IMG/VR virus record: IMGVR_UViG_3300030109_002360
Location: 1 to 37,655 of that record
From: a virus
DNA: 37,655 bases
Reading direction: 5' to 3' (one strand)
Below are positions 16,655-22,449 of the stretch, in pieces (the first letter of the stretch is position 1; every line of letters starts with the position of its first letter). A model generated the notes under the pieces. The model was not told the DNA's origin and searched no databases. It saw only the letters and a list, made by a program, of their open reading frames with translations. Made by a program: the position numbers and the translations under genes.

Positions 16655-16659
16655 TCGGA

Positions 16660-16698
16660 GGGGGGCAATCAAGCCCCCCCCTTCAATCGTATTAGTAA
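16660..16698 (+). promoter_or_regulatory. Hairpin plus CGTATTAGTAA motif, cassette boundary 2
   Basis: GGGGGGC (16660-16666) and GCCCCCC (16673-16679) form a perfect 7-bp G-C stem around AATCAA, a few bases after the stop of the first early gene. The motif copy lies at 16688-16698. The 20-base hairpin is identical to the one at 16921-16940. Confidence 0.85.
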
Positions 16699-16726
16699 AA
16701 ATAATCATGATAAGGAGGAATTAATC

Positions 16727-16915
16727 ATGAAAAAACATTACCTAATCAAGCAAACTCATGTTAGTTATCAGTCAGCTTATGCCTCATCAAAAGCAGAAGC
16801 ATTAGAAGAAGTTAAAAATAATAGCGAAGACTTTGGAGATACTGTTTTTAATTCAAATTGGTATTTAATGGATATAAAACATAGCTTTGTTAGAAAAATA
16901 AAGAAAAAAGTTTAA
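16727..16915 (+). CDS. Small DpnD/PcfM-like early protein
   Basis: 62 residues, MKKHYLIKQTHVSYQSAYASS, then KAEALEEVK. The pattern of two short strands, then A-S-S/K-EA and a helix resembles the small DpnD/PcfM-type domain and matches the proteins at 18272 and 23635. The C-terminal end is basic (RKIKKKV). It is a single-gene cassette with a strong AAGGAGGA site after a CGTATTAGTAA motif. The molecular function of this domain is unknown to me; the family call is by eye. Confidence 0.7.
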   Translation: MKKHYLIKQTHVSYQSAYASSKAEALEEVKNNSEDFGDTVFNSNWYLMDIKHSFVRKIKKKV

Positions 16916-16920
16916 TTGGT

Positions 16921-16961
16921 GGGGGGCAATCAAGCCCCCCAACCCAACCTCGTTTTAGTAA
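16921..16961 (+). promoter_or_regulatory. Hairpin plus CGTTTTAGTAA motif, cassette boundary 3
   Basis: The hairpin GGGGGGCAATCAAGCCCCCC (16921-16940) has exactly the same 20 bases as the previous boundary and lies a few bases beyond the stop of the 62-residue gene. The motif is at 16951-16961, and AAGGAGG follows before the 27-residue ORF. Confidence 0.85.
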
Positions 16962-16979
16962 TCAATCAAGGAGGTTAAA

Positions 16980-17063
16980 ATGATTGAAGTGTCTATTAAT
17001 GATACAGGAAATATAGTAGTTACAGATAATTCTATAATTTCAATCTTAAAAGAGCAGGGTTGA
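16980..17063 (+). CDS. 27-residue early microprotein
   Basis: ATG 16980 follows a strong AAGGAGG site and the standard CGTTTTAGTAA motif, and the TGA stop (17061-17063) lies in the loop of the next cassette hairpin. The product is MIEVSINDTGNIVVTDNSII followed by SILKEQG, which suggests a short beta-hairpin and a helix. Full cassette signals on both sides make translation likely despite the length. Alternatively it is a remnant of a longer gene. No function can be assigned. Confidence 0.65.
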   Translation: MIEVSINDTGNIVVTDNSIISILKEQG

Positions 17064-17083
17064 TGACCCTGCCGTCTTAGTAA
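17054..17083 (+). promoter_or_regulatory. Hairpin plus CGTCTTAGTAA motif, cassette boundary 4
   Basis: GCAGGGT (17054-17060) pairs with ACCCTGC (17066-17072) around TGATG. The TGA in that loop is the stop codon of the 27-residue gene. The motif follows immediately at 17073-17083. Confidence 0.82.
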
Positions 17084-17112
17084 AAAATAATCATGATAAG
17101 GAGGATTTAATC

Positions 17113-17472
17113 ATGGAAACAGAAATCACAATCAAACCAACTCTTAACGACTTTGGAACTAGTTTAATTGGTCATGTAAAAATATCCTATGACAAATTAG
17201 TTTCAGTGTTTGGTAAAGAACACAGTGGTGGTTCAATGGATAACAAAACCCTTGCTAGTTGGTCAATTGAATTTCCTGACAAAACAGTTGCTACAATTTA
17301 CAACTGGAAAAACGGAAAGAATTACGACCCAGTTGATGGTTTAGATAAAGAAAATATTGATATGTGGCATATCGGAGGCAAAGATGAAAAAGCATTTCAC
17401 TACATAAGACTTTTATTGTGGGGTAAAGCTAACGCATCAGGCTTAGGATATCCACCACCATTATACCTATAA
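17113..17472 (+). CDS. Conserved-type early phage protein, unknown
   Basis: 119 residues. The central part, LASWSIEFPDKTVATIYNWK followed by NGKNYDP, and the later DMWHIGGKDEKAFHYI resemble a protein type common in phages and plasmids, whose function I do not know. The fold looks like a small antiparallel beta-sheet with a C-terminal helix. It is a single-gene cassette with AAGGAGGA before the start and a hairpin just after the stop. An early regulatory or anti-host role is possible but not shown. Confidence 0.75.
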   Translation: METEITIKPTLNDFGTSLIGHVKISYDKLVSVFGKEHSGGSMDNKTLASWSIEFPDKTVATIYNWKNGKNYDPVDGLDKENIDMWHIGGKDEKAFHYIRLLLWGKANASGLGYPPPLYL

Positions 17473-17475
17473 TAT

Positions 17476-17509
17476 GAGGGGCAAAAATGCCCCTCAATCG
17501 TTTTAGTAA
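17476..17509 (+). promoter_or_regulatory. Hairpin plus CGTTTTAGTAA motif, cassette boundary 5
   Basis: GAGGGGC (17476-17482) pairs with GCCCCTC (17489-17495) around AAAAAT, four bases past the stop of the 119-residue gene. The motif is at 17499-17509. Confidence 0.85.
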
Positions 17510-17536
17510 AAACAATTATTCATAGAGGAGGATATT

Positions 17537-17938
17537 ATGGATAAAGTAATTAGAAACCAAAGACTCGGTGAAGCTGTAGCAATTGGCATTGAAAACGGTT
17601 GCATTGAAGATATGTTATTTATTTTTGATGACGATGGATTTGTTACTGACACTGACAAAATGGCTTGGGAATACAACGACTTTGAAGACGCTTATACAGA
17701 TGAGCAAGGCGACACAATGCAAGAAGCATGGGCTAATGGAATTAGAGTTAACAACTATTGTAACTCAAAACAAAATTACTCAAATAATTACAAATTCAAA
17801 GGTGACATAAAAATTTATGGCTCAGAGTTTGGAACATCAGGCATTCATGAAATCTCTACAGTTTCTTTGAAGACTGAGAAACCAGACACCCCAGACGTTG
17901 ACACAATCGAAGAGGTAAACAATCCAGAGCAGGGCTAA
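17537..17938 (+). CDS. Acidic early protein, unknown
   Basis: 133 residues with a low predicted pI. The first half holds many Asp/Glu (DMLFIFDDDGFVTDTDKMAW, NDFEDAYTDEQGD), the middle is Asn/Tyr/Lys-rich, and the tail is a disordered Pro/Asp/Glu segment. It begins after GAGGAGGATATT and a CGTTTTAGTAA motif, and its TAA stop (17936-17938) is inside the following hairpin loop. Such acidic proteins can mimic DNA, but no specific evidence supports that here. Confidence 0.72.
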   Translation: MDKVIRNQRLGEAVAIGIENGCIEDMLFIFDDDGFVTDTDKMAWEYNDFEDAYTDEQGDTMQEAWANGIRVNNYCNSKQNYSNNYKFKGDIKIYGSEFGTSGIHEISTVSLKTEKPDTPDVDTIEEVNNPEQG

Positions 17939-17972
17939 GCCCCTGCTCGGTTGCTAGGTATCGTTTTAGTAA
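17927..17972 (+). promoter_or_regulatory. Hairpin plus CGTTTTAGTAA motif, cassette boundary 6
   Basis: GAGCAGGG (17927-17934) pairs with CCCTGCTC (17941-17948). The loop CTAAGC contains the TAA stop of the acidic protein gene, so the left arm is coding sequence. The motif follows at 17962-17972. Confidence 0.82.
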
Positions 17973-18000
17973 TAAATAAATTATTCATATAGGAGGAATA

Positions 18001-18213
18001 ATGAAAATTAATATAGAAAATAGAAAAGTTTTTGTTGGTGAAGATGGTAAAGAAATACCTTGGGAACTTTATAAAAAACTAAAACTTTTTATAGCTTGTA
18101 TTAAAAATGCAAATTTGTTTGGTGCAAATACAGAAATCTCTGACCAAACTTGTTTACGAATTATAGAATTTATACAGGATAAACCTTGGGAAAAAGACCC
18201 ATACATATTATGA
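18001..18213 (+). CDS. Small early protein, unknown
   Basis: 70 residues, MKINIENRKVFVGEDGKEIP followed by WELYKKLKLF. A short beta-hairpin is followed by helices, with two Cys (IACIKNANLF, QTCLRIIEF). The start follows TAGGAGGAATA and a motif at 17962. The TGA stop overlaps the left arm of the next hairpin. It is the only gene in its cassette. No family recognised. Confidence 0.72.
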   Translation: MKINIENRKVFVGEDGKEIPWELYKKLKLFIACIKNANLFGANTEISDQTCLRIIEFIQDKPWEKDPYIL

Positions 18214-18250
18214 GGGGCAATCATGCCCCTCCACTGTATCGTTTTAGTAA
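18212..18250 (+). promoter_or_regulatory. Hairpin plus CGTTTTAGTAA motif, cassette boundary 7
   Basis: GAGGGGC (18212-18218) pairs with GCCCCTC (18225-18231) around AATCAT. The first two bases of the stem are part of the TGA stop of the 70-residue gene. The motif lies at 18240-18250. Confidence 0.85.
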
Positions 18251-18271
18251 TAAAAAAGTATTAGGAGGATT

Positions 18272-18508
18272 ATGAATACTTATAGTTTAACAATTGGTCA
18301 TGTTTGTTATTACGATATTGAAATAACTGCATTATCAATTGAGGAAGCAAAAGCAAAAGCAATTGAATGGGACTTTGAATTCAGTTCAATGGATGACGAG
18401 AAAGTCAACAGTGCTAACGGATGTGCCGTTGTGCAAGTGATTGAAGAAGAAGGTAAACCAGACAGACTCATTATGCTACAAGAACCCAAAGTATTGGAGC
18501 AAAAATGA
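18272..18508 (+). CDS. Small DpnD/PcfM-like early protein
   Basis: 78 residues. MNTYSLTIGHVCYYDIEITA then LSIEEAKAKAI gives two strands and an A-x-S-x-E-E-A helix like the proteins at 16727 and 23635. The end is acidic (VQVIEEEGKPDRLIMLQEPK). It starts after TTAGGAGGATT and a motif, and its TGA overlaps the next start (ATGA), so this cassette holds two coupled genes. Function unknown; kinship with DpnD/PcfM-type domains is a judgement by eye. Confidence 0.72.
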   Translation: MNTYSLTIGHVCYYDIEITALSIEEAKAKAIEWDFEFSSMDDEKVNSANGCAVVQVIEEEGKPDRLIMLQEPKVLEQK

Positions 18509-18795
18509 GTAAAGAATACGAAGTATCGATTGTCTTTGGCAACAGCAAAGAAGCAAGTGTAAACAGGACTTTCAAGACACAAAGAGAAATGGAAGCATAT
18601 TTCTGTGCCTTGTTAGACATGGAAGGTTGGCTTGATTACAACTATGTTGAGGATGGCATTGATGGTTGGGTCTATCAATCAGATGGTACATGGAAACAAG
18701 AAAACGAAGAGTACACGATTGAAACTTACAACCAAAAATCACCAGAGTATTACAAGCAATTTGCAAAAGGGGAGAATGACCAAGAGCAGGAGTAA
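18505..18795 (+). CDS. Small acidic early protein, unknown
   Basis: 96 residues, MSKEYEVSIVFGNSKEASVN followed by RTFKTQREMEAYFCALLDME. The strand-strand-helix order at the N-terminus may be a distant relative of the preceding gene. Trp, Tyr and Asp are frequent in the second half. The start overlaps the preceding stop by four bases, implying translational coupling. The TAA stop lies in the loop of the following 9-bp hairpin. Confidence 0.72.
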   Translation: MSKEYEVSIVFGNSKEASVNRTFKTQREMEAYFCALLDMEGWLDYNYVEDGIDGWVYQSDGTWKQENEEYTIETYNQKSPEYYKQFAKGENDQEQE

Positions 18796-18822
18796 ATCTC
18801 CTGCTCGATATCGTTTTAGTAA
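18784..18822 (+). promoter_or_regulatory. Hairpin plus CGTTTTAGTAA motif, cassette boundary 8
   Basis: A perfect 9-bp stem GAGCAGGAG (18784-18792)/CTCCTGCTC (18798-18806) has the five-base loop TAAAT, whose TAA is the stop of the 96-residue gene. The motif follows at 18812-18822. Confidence 0.87.
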
Positions 18823-18845
18823 TTAATAGATTTCAAGGAGGAACA

Positions 18846-19346
18846 ATGCAAAAGAAATCAATCAAAGAAATTCAAGAAACTTACACAAAAAGTATACTTG
18901 AATTGGTGGATAAACTAGAAAAAAAGAATAGTGAAATCACTAAACTTAAAGCAAAAACTGAGGAGATAGAGTTTTTAAAAGATAGAGTAACATCTTTAAA
19001 AAATCTAAAAGGCTTGGATTTTTCTTGGGTGGCTATCTGGGAAGAGTCGCAAGTTTATGGTGGTGCTGAAGAAGGTGGATGGTACTTTAACCATGACTCA
19101 TTAACAGGATTGCCATTTCAAATCCCTGACGATTTAACAACAGTCGTTAAAAAATGGTTTGAAAAAGTTTATGGAAACTCAGAAATGAAAGATGTTGTGA
19201 TGAGTGATGAAGCATACCAAAGAGAGATAGAAATGTATGGAGATTTGTTAGAGCCATTGAGAGGTGAAGTAAGTGCCTCTGGTAAATTCAAATTAACATT
19301 TCATAAAGAATATCCACAAGAAGCACCTTACCCTGTTTATGAATAG
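18846..19346 (+). CDS. Early protein with N-terminal coiled coil
   Basis: 166 residues. About residues 5-55 form a charged coiled coil (SILELVDKLEKKNSEITKLK, EIEFLKDRVTSLKNL). The rest is globular, with WVAIWEESQVYGGAEEGGWY, which resembles a segment of small uncharacterised phage or plasmid proteins, and helices with MKDVVMSDEAYQREIEM. It starts after CAAGGAGGAACA in a cassette of its own. Oligomerisation through the coiled coil is likely; the function is unknown. Confidence 0.75.
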   Translation: MQKKSIKEIQETYTKSILELVDKLEKKNSEITKLKAKTEEIEFLKDRVTSLKNLKGLDFSWVAIWEESQVYGGAEEGGWYFNHDSLTGLPFQIPDDLTTVVKKWFEKVYGNSEMKDVVMSDEAYQREIEMYGDLLEPLRGEVSASGKFKLTFHKEYPQEAPYPVYE

Positions 19347-19372
19347 GGTAGGGACTATATTCGTTTTAGTAA
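19329..19372 (+). promoter_or_regulatory. Hairpin plus CGTTTTAGTAA motif, cassette boundary 9
   Basis: TACCCT (19329-19334) pairs with AGGGTA (19345-19350) around a 10-base segment that reaches the TAG stop (19344-19346) of the coiled-coil gene. This stem is weaker than its neighbours. The motif is at 19362-19372. Confidence 0.7.
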
Positions 19373-19396
19373 AACAATCCATAAAGGAGGTAAATT

Positions 19397-19681
19397 ATGG
19401 ATGTAAGAAGAATTGATTTCTTCATGTTGGGATTTATCCTAACAAGGTTAGCAGTAACACTTGAATTACAAGCACACGCAGGTTGGCACGATGTTGACCC
19501 TGAGTTTCGTAAAACTCTAAGCAAAGCAGTTGACACAGCTTTAGACTGGCATCATGTTATGTTAGATAAACAAAATCGTGGCGAGTTTGCAATGTCGATA
19601 ATTTCTGCACAACCATCTTCATTCTTTGAAGTACCATTGGGTGATAATGGTGAACTGAATGTTCAAAGCAGGAAACCATAG
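19397..19681 (+). CDS. Small helical early protein, unknown
   Basis: 94 residues. It starts MDVRRIDFFMLGFILTRLAV, mildly hydrophobic but probably amphipathic, followed by ELQAHAGWHDVDPEFRKTLS and LDWHHVMLDKQNRGEFAMS. It is probably mainly helical with several His residues. The start follows AAAGGAGGTAAATT after a motif. The TAG stop lies within the left arm of the next hairpin. No family recognised. Confidence 0.72.
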   Translation: MDVRRIDFFMLGFILTRLAVTLELQAHAGWHDVDPEFRKTLSKAVDTALDWHHVMLDKQNRGEFAMSIISAQPSSFFEVPLGDNGELNVQSRKP

Positions 19682-19712
19682 AGGGGGTAACTCCCCTCTA
19701 TCGTCTTAGTAA
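19678..19712 (+). promoter_or_regulatory. Hairpin plus CGTCTTAGTAA motif, cassette boundary 10
   Basis: ATAGAGGGG (19678-19686) pairs with CCCCTCTAT (19693-19701) around GTAACT; the left arm contains the TAG stop of the 94-residue gene. The motif begins one base later, at 19702-19712. Confidence 0.85.
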
Positions 19713-19734
19713 TAAATAAGTATAAGGAACAAAA

Positions 19735-19851
19735 GTGAAACTTAAAGTAAAAAATAAAGAAGTTTTGATGGGTTATTGTTTGATGAAAAATTGTTTGCTA
19801 AAAGCTACACGAGGTAGTTTTTGTAAGCTTCATGGTAAAAAATCGTCTTAG
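19735..19851 (+). CDS. 38-residue zinc-ribbon-like microprotein
   Basis: A GTG start (19735) follows TAAGGAAC and a CGTCTTAGTAA motif. The product contains GYCLMKNCLLKATRGSFCKL followed by HGKK, a C-x4-C-x9-C-x2-H pattern suited to one zinc ion. The TAG stop (19849-19851) is supplied by the next CGTCTTAGTAA motif itself, and there is no hairpin at this boundary. The cassette signals and the metal-binding pattern support a real gene. Its function is unknown. Confidence 0.68.
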   Translation: MKLKVKNKEVLMGYCLMKNCLLKATRGSFCKLHGKKSS

Positions 19852-19854
19852 TAA
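19844..19854 (+). promoter_or_regulatory. CGTCTTAGTAA motif without hairpin, cassette boundary 11
   Basis: This copy lacks the usual upstream hairpin and overlaps the end of the zinc-ribbon microprotein gene, whose last codons and TAG stop are read from the motif. AAGGAGGTAAA and a GTG start follow 15-25 bases downstream. Confidence 0.75.
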
Positions 19855-19879
19855 TAAACAATGTTTGCAAGGAGGTAAA

Positions 19880-20038
19880 GTGGCAAATGTTAAAAGAAAA
19901 TTGGAAGAGATACAACAAGTCTCAGAAGAGGTTGATAATTTCAATCTTATCAGTCTCATCAATACTCGTGGTGTTGTATGGGTTCAAGAAAAAATAGATG
20001 AACTCAACAAGCAACTCAAGGAGGGTAATGATGAGTAA
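19880..20038 (+). CDS. 52-residue helical early protein
   Basis: I choose GTG 19880 because AAGGAGGTAAA lies directly before it; an upstream ATG in frame would start inside the preceding gene. The product (VANVKRKLEEIQQVSEEVDN, then LISLINTRGVVWVQEKIDEL) is helical and charged, possibly a coiled coil. Its end overlaps the start of the next gene, so the two are probably coupled. No family recognised. Confidence 0.7.
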   Translation: MANVKRKLEEIQQVSEEVDNFNLISLINTRGVVWVQEKIDELNKQLKEGNDE

Positions 20039-20318
20039 AACATACAAACTTGAAGAGTATCAACAACAGACTAGGCACTATGAGATTGTTTCAAACATTC
20101 CATTACCTAAAGGAATACTAGAAGAAGTATTTTACTGGGGAGATGGTGATGATTTGGGTCAAGGTCAGGAGACTGACATGACTAGCTGTGCATGGATTGA
20201 AATCAAGAAAGACGAAACTCTTGATGATAAAGACTATGAAGGTCTTAAGGTAAAACTTCAATTCATCAAGTCAGGTGCAGGAGACTTTGCTGAACTTGAC
20301 ATAGAGGAGGTGGAGTAA
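20031..20318 (+). CDS. Small acidic early protein, unknown
   Basis: The start at ATG 20031 (MSKTYKLEEYQQQTRHYEIV) is favoured over ATG 20028 because its distance from AAGGAGGG is better. The 95-residue product is acidic, with DDLGQGQETDMTSCAWIEIK and a final DIEEVE. The frame overlaps the previous gene by eight bases, and its TAA shares a base with the next ATG (TAATG). A three-gene coupled cassette is therefore likely. Function unknown. Confidence 0.72.
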   Translation: MSKTYKLEEYQQQTRHYEIVSNIPLPKGILEEVFYWGDGDDLGQGQETDMTSCAWIEIKKDETLDDKDYEGLKVKLQFIKSGAGDFAELDIEEVE

Positions 20319-20491
20319 TGAGTGAAGAACTATATGTCCTGTACTGCATACAGTGTGGTGCTGAGGGAGATGAAGATGAGATAAGTAACGATGATTGGTG
20401 GTGGGTAACTCATGGCGATGTGATGTGTTGGAGATGTGAAAGAAGTTTATCCAAAGATAAAAGACAAAAAATAGAATTAGAATATTCATAA
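20318..20491 (+). CDS. 57-residue zinc-ribbon early protein
   Basis: ATG 20318 overlaps the previous stop, with GAGGAGG just upstream. The protein has two Cys pairs, YCIQCGAEG near the start and MCWRCERS near the end. This C-x2-C...C-x2-C arrangement is typical of a zinc ribbon, with a Trp-rich acidic linker (DDWWWVTHGD) between. It may bind nucleic acid or protein partners. It is the last gene of its cassette and is followed at once by an 8-bp hairpin. Confidence 0.75.
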   Translation: MSEELYVLYCIQCGAEGDEDEISNDDWWWVTHGDVMCWRCERSLSKDKRQKIELEYS

Positions 20492-20494
20492 AGA

Positions 20495-20532
20495 GAGGAG
20501 GCTTAAACGCCTCCTCAATATCGTTTTAGTAG
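20495..20532 (+). promoter_or_regulatory. Hairpin plus CGTTTTAGTAG motif, cassette boundary 12
   Basis: GAGGAGGC (20495-20502) pairs with GCCTCCTC (20509-20516) around TTAAAC. The motif at 20522-20532 ends in TAG instead of TAA and runs into AGAGGGCATA, which is the reverse complement of a segment just after the next gene. Confidence 0.85.
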
Positions 20533-20540
20533 AGGGCATA
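20531..20540 (+). repeat. 10-bp inverted repeat flanking the GHKL ATPase gene, left arm
   Basis: AGAGGGCATA here is the exact reverse complement of TATGCCCTCT at 21771-21780. The arms lie in the 5' and 3' untranslated parts of the same gene, about 1.23 kb apart. They could pair in the mRNA or could be short inverted ends of a transferred module; chance cannot be excluded. Confidence 0.6.
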
Positions 20541-20555
20541 ATTAAGGAGGAAATT

Positions 20556-21758
20556 ATGACTAAGAAAGTTGTAAGCAGTATTAAATCTGCATTTGAAGTA
20601 GACATCAAAGGACTCAAAGAACTATTTGGTTCTGTCCCTGCATGGAGACACGCAGTTGAACTAGTGACCAATGTGTTCGATGAATTCTTGGGCTACGTTG
20701 AAGGTGCTGTATCGCCAACCTCTTGTATTGTAGAACTTACAAAGGATGGCAACAGACCTGCACAACTTAAGGTGCAAGATGACGGTGGTGGTTTCAAAGA
20801 CCCAACCGACATCTATACTCTCTTCAGGACTACTGAAAAGAGAAACGACCCTACTGTTGCAGGTAGGTTCAATGCAGGTGAGAAACAACTCATTGCTGTT
20901 TCAAAGGAAGCTGTGATTAAGACTAGGAATTACACCGTTAGTTTCAAAGATGGTGTGAGGAATACGACTAAACACAAAGACCCTAACTACCACCAAGGCA
21001 CAACGGTTGAGGCTGTACTACCTATGGTGAAGGGAGACTTTGAAACTGCTGTGGAAATGCTGAGTAATGTAATACCACCAGAAGGCATAAGTTATGTCGT
21101 CAATGGTGAGATTATTCCAAGACCTCAGTCAAAGCACGGTGTTGAAGTAACAATGCCAACTCCAGTCTTGCAAGAGATTGATGGTATCAACGCAATGAAA
21201 AACCTACAAAGGAAAACAAAGGTGGAAATCTTTGAAGCAGAAACACCATGGCTTTATGAACTAGGTATTCCAGTGATGACCCTTGAAGATACTCAATTCA
21301 AGTATTCTTTGAATGTTCATCAGAAGATACCTTTGTCCATGAGCAGAGACTTGGTGGCTAGAAACTACATCATGAAATTGATTGGTCTAGTCAACGAGGC
21401 ATCTGCATTGGATGGTGTGATGCTTGTTGATGAGGAAGACCAAGGTGCTAATTTTGAGAAAGAAAGTATGTCCTACATCAAGGATGTAAATGCTCTTTCC
21501 AAGATACACACTTCGGTAAGACCTAACTCAATGTTGTGGTCATCTAACGCAAGTGCAAACATACAAGCACAGATGGATGGCAACGACATTGTTCAACGAG
21601 GCACTTACGATGGACCAACTTTAAAAAGATTGATGGATAGTAATATTGCTCAATCAACTAACGTTGCTTATCCAAACTTTGTGCCACCACAAGTTACACA
21701 ACAATCTGAACCAAACGTGGTGCAGTCATGCCCACAGTGTGGTTTTAGACTTAACTAA
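20556..21758 (+). CDS. GHKL-superfamily ATPase with C-terminal zinc ribbon
   Basis: 400 residues, much longer than the surrounding cassette genes. The GHKL ATP-binding motifs are visible: N box ELVTNVFDE (Glu35, Asn39, Asp42), G1 DDGGG (75-79), and G2 GRFNAGEK (103-110) followed by a helix. This is the arrangement of Hsp90, MutL and type IIB topoisomerase N-domains. The final residues carry CPQC (392-395), half of a zinc ribbon. A strong AAGGAGGAAATT precedes the start. ATP-driven conformational change on nucleic acid or a partner protein is likely; the exact role is unknown. Confidence 0.8.
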   Translation: MTKKVVSSIKSAFEVDIKGLKELFGSVPAWRHAVELVTNVFDEFLGYVEGAVSPTSCIVELTKDGNRPAQLKVQDDGGGFKDPTDIYTLFRTTEKRNDPTVAGRFNAGEKQLIAVSKEAVIKTRNYTVSFKDGVRNTTKHKDPNYHQGTTVEAVLPMVKGDFETAVEMLSNVIPPEGISYVVNGEIIPRPQSKHGVEVTMPTPVLQEIDGINAMKNLQRKTKVEIFEAETPWLYELGIPVMTLEDTQFKYSLNVHQKIPLSMSRDLVARNYIMKLIGLVNEASALDGVMLVDEEDQGANFEKESMSYIKDVNALSKIHTSVRPNSMLWSSNASANIQAQMDGNDIVQRGTYDGPTLKRLMDSNIAQSTNVAYPNFVPPQVTQQSEPNVVQSCPQCGFRLN

Positions 21759-21770
21759 ATAACTATCAAC

Positions 21771-21793
21771 TATGCCCTCTACCGTATTAGTAA
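21771..21793 (+). promoter_or_regulatory. CGTATTAGTAA motif with right arm of the gene-flanking inverted repeat
   Basis: No local hairpin follows the GHKL gene. Instead TATGCCCTCT (21771-21780) is the exact complement of AGAGGGCATA (20531-20540) at the other end of that gene. The motif follows at 21783-21793, then the next start with a weaker site (TAGGAGTC). Confidence 0.7.
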
Positions 21794-21818
21794 CAACAAG
21801 TCATAGGAGTCTATCAAA

Positions 21819-22040
21819 ATGACGAAAAAAGATTACATACTAATTGCAGCTATGCTGAAAAATGAAAGAAAGAAAGCATTGTCTGACCAAGATTACACTA
21901 GCAAAGTAAAAAACATTCTAATTACTAGTATTGCTAGACAATTATCAGATATGTTTGGTGCAAATAATCCAAGATTTGACAAGACTAAATTTGTTAAAGC
22001 TACAAACTTAACAGAAGAGGAAATGAAGTTGCCACTATGA
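21819..22040 (+). CDS. Small early protein, possibly interrupted by a TGA
   Basis: 73 residues (MTKKDYILIAAMLKNERKKA...), helical, with RQLSDMFGANNPRFDKTKFV resembling small phage proteins that pair with host or replication factors. After the TGA (22038-22040) the same frame continues for 19 sense codons, EDLIEKAAEFSIDVDEFKD, to a TAA at 22098-22100. That extension looks like normal coding sequence. The gene may have a recent nonsense mutation, a readthrough stop or simply a diverged end. Confidence 0.68.
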   Translation: MTKKDYILIAAMLKNERKKALSDQDYTSKVKNILITSIARQLSDMFGANNPRFDKTKFVKATNLTEEEMKLPL

Positions 22041-22100
22041 GAAGACCTCATTGAGAAAGCTGCTGAGTTTAGTATTGACGTAGATGAGTTCAAAGATTAA
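22041..22100 (+). pseudogene. In-frame extension beyond a TGA stop
   Basis: This is the 19-codon continuation of the preceding gene, with a helical and acidic composition matching that gene's C-terminal half. It has no start codon of its own in frame and no Shine-Dalgarno site. Readthrough or a nonsense mutation would explain it. Confidence 0.4.
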
Positions 22101-22164
22101 TATGAATTTGTGACTTTCTAGTCAACCTCAACCAAGACATTGCATTAAATAGAACTTTTGCAAA

Positions 22165-22199
22165 ACGGTGACCTGTAACAGGGTCACCGTGTCTTTTTA
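22165..22199 (+). terminator. Rho-independent terminator
   Basis: A perfect 9-bp stem ACGGTGACC (22165-22173)/GGTCACCGT (22182-22190) is followed by GTCTTTTTAG. This is the best classical terminator in the early unit and lies after the interrupted gene. The T-rich end (TCTTTTTAG) looks like a variant of the cassette motif, hinting that the motif may derive from terminator tails. Confidence 0.8.
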
Positions 22200-22209
22200 G
22201 GAAACAATT

Positions 22210-22434
22210 ATGAAACAAGTATTTATTTATAAAACACAGGAGATTGTAACTCTGGTATCACAGAACCCAGAGGCAAGAAGTTTTATAGCAAATAATGTTG
22301 ATAAGAAACAATGGGCTTACAAGGACCCCAGTGATATTCACAACTCACCAATCATTGTGAACCCTGATTTCTACATACCAATCATTGGCATTCTCAAGAC
22401 TAACAATTTTGATGTTGCAGTGAATGGTAAATAA
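22210..22434 (+). CDS. Small early protein, unknown
   Basis: 74 residues, MKQVFIYKTQEIVTLVSQNP. It looks alpha/beta with PSDIHNSPIIVNPDFYIPII and a Val/Ala end. The Shine-Dalgarno site is weak (TTAGGAAACAATT), unlike other cassette genes, and the gene lies directly after a strong terminator. It may therefore be expressed from read-through or a separate start. No family recognised. Confidence 0.65.
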   Translation: MKQVFIYKTQEIVTLVSQNPEARSFIANNVDKKQWAYKDPSDIHNSPIIVNPDFYIPIIGILKTNNFDVAVNGK

Positions 22435-22449
22435 GAGTATAGTAAAAAA

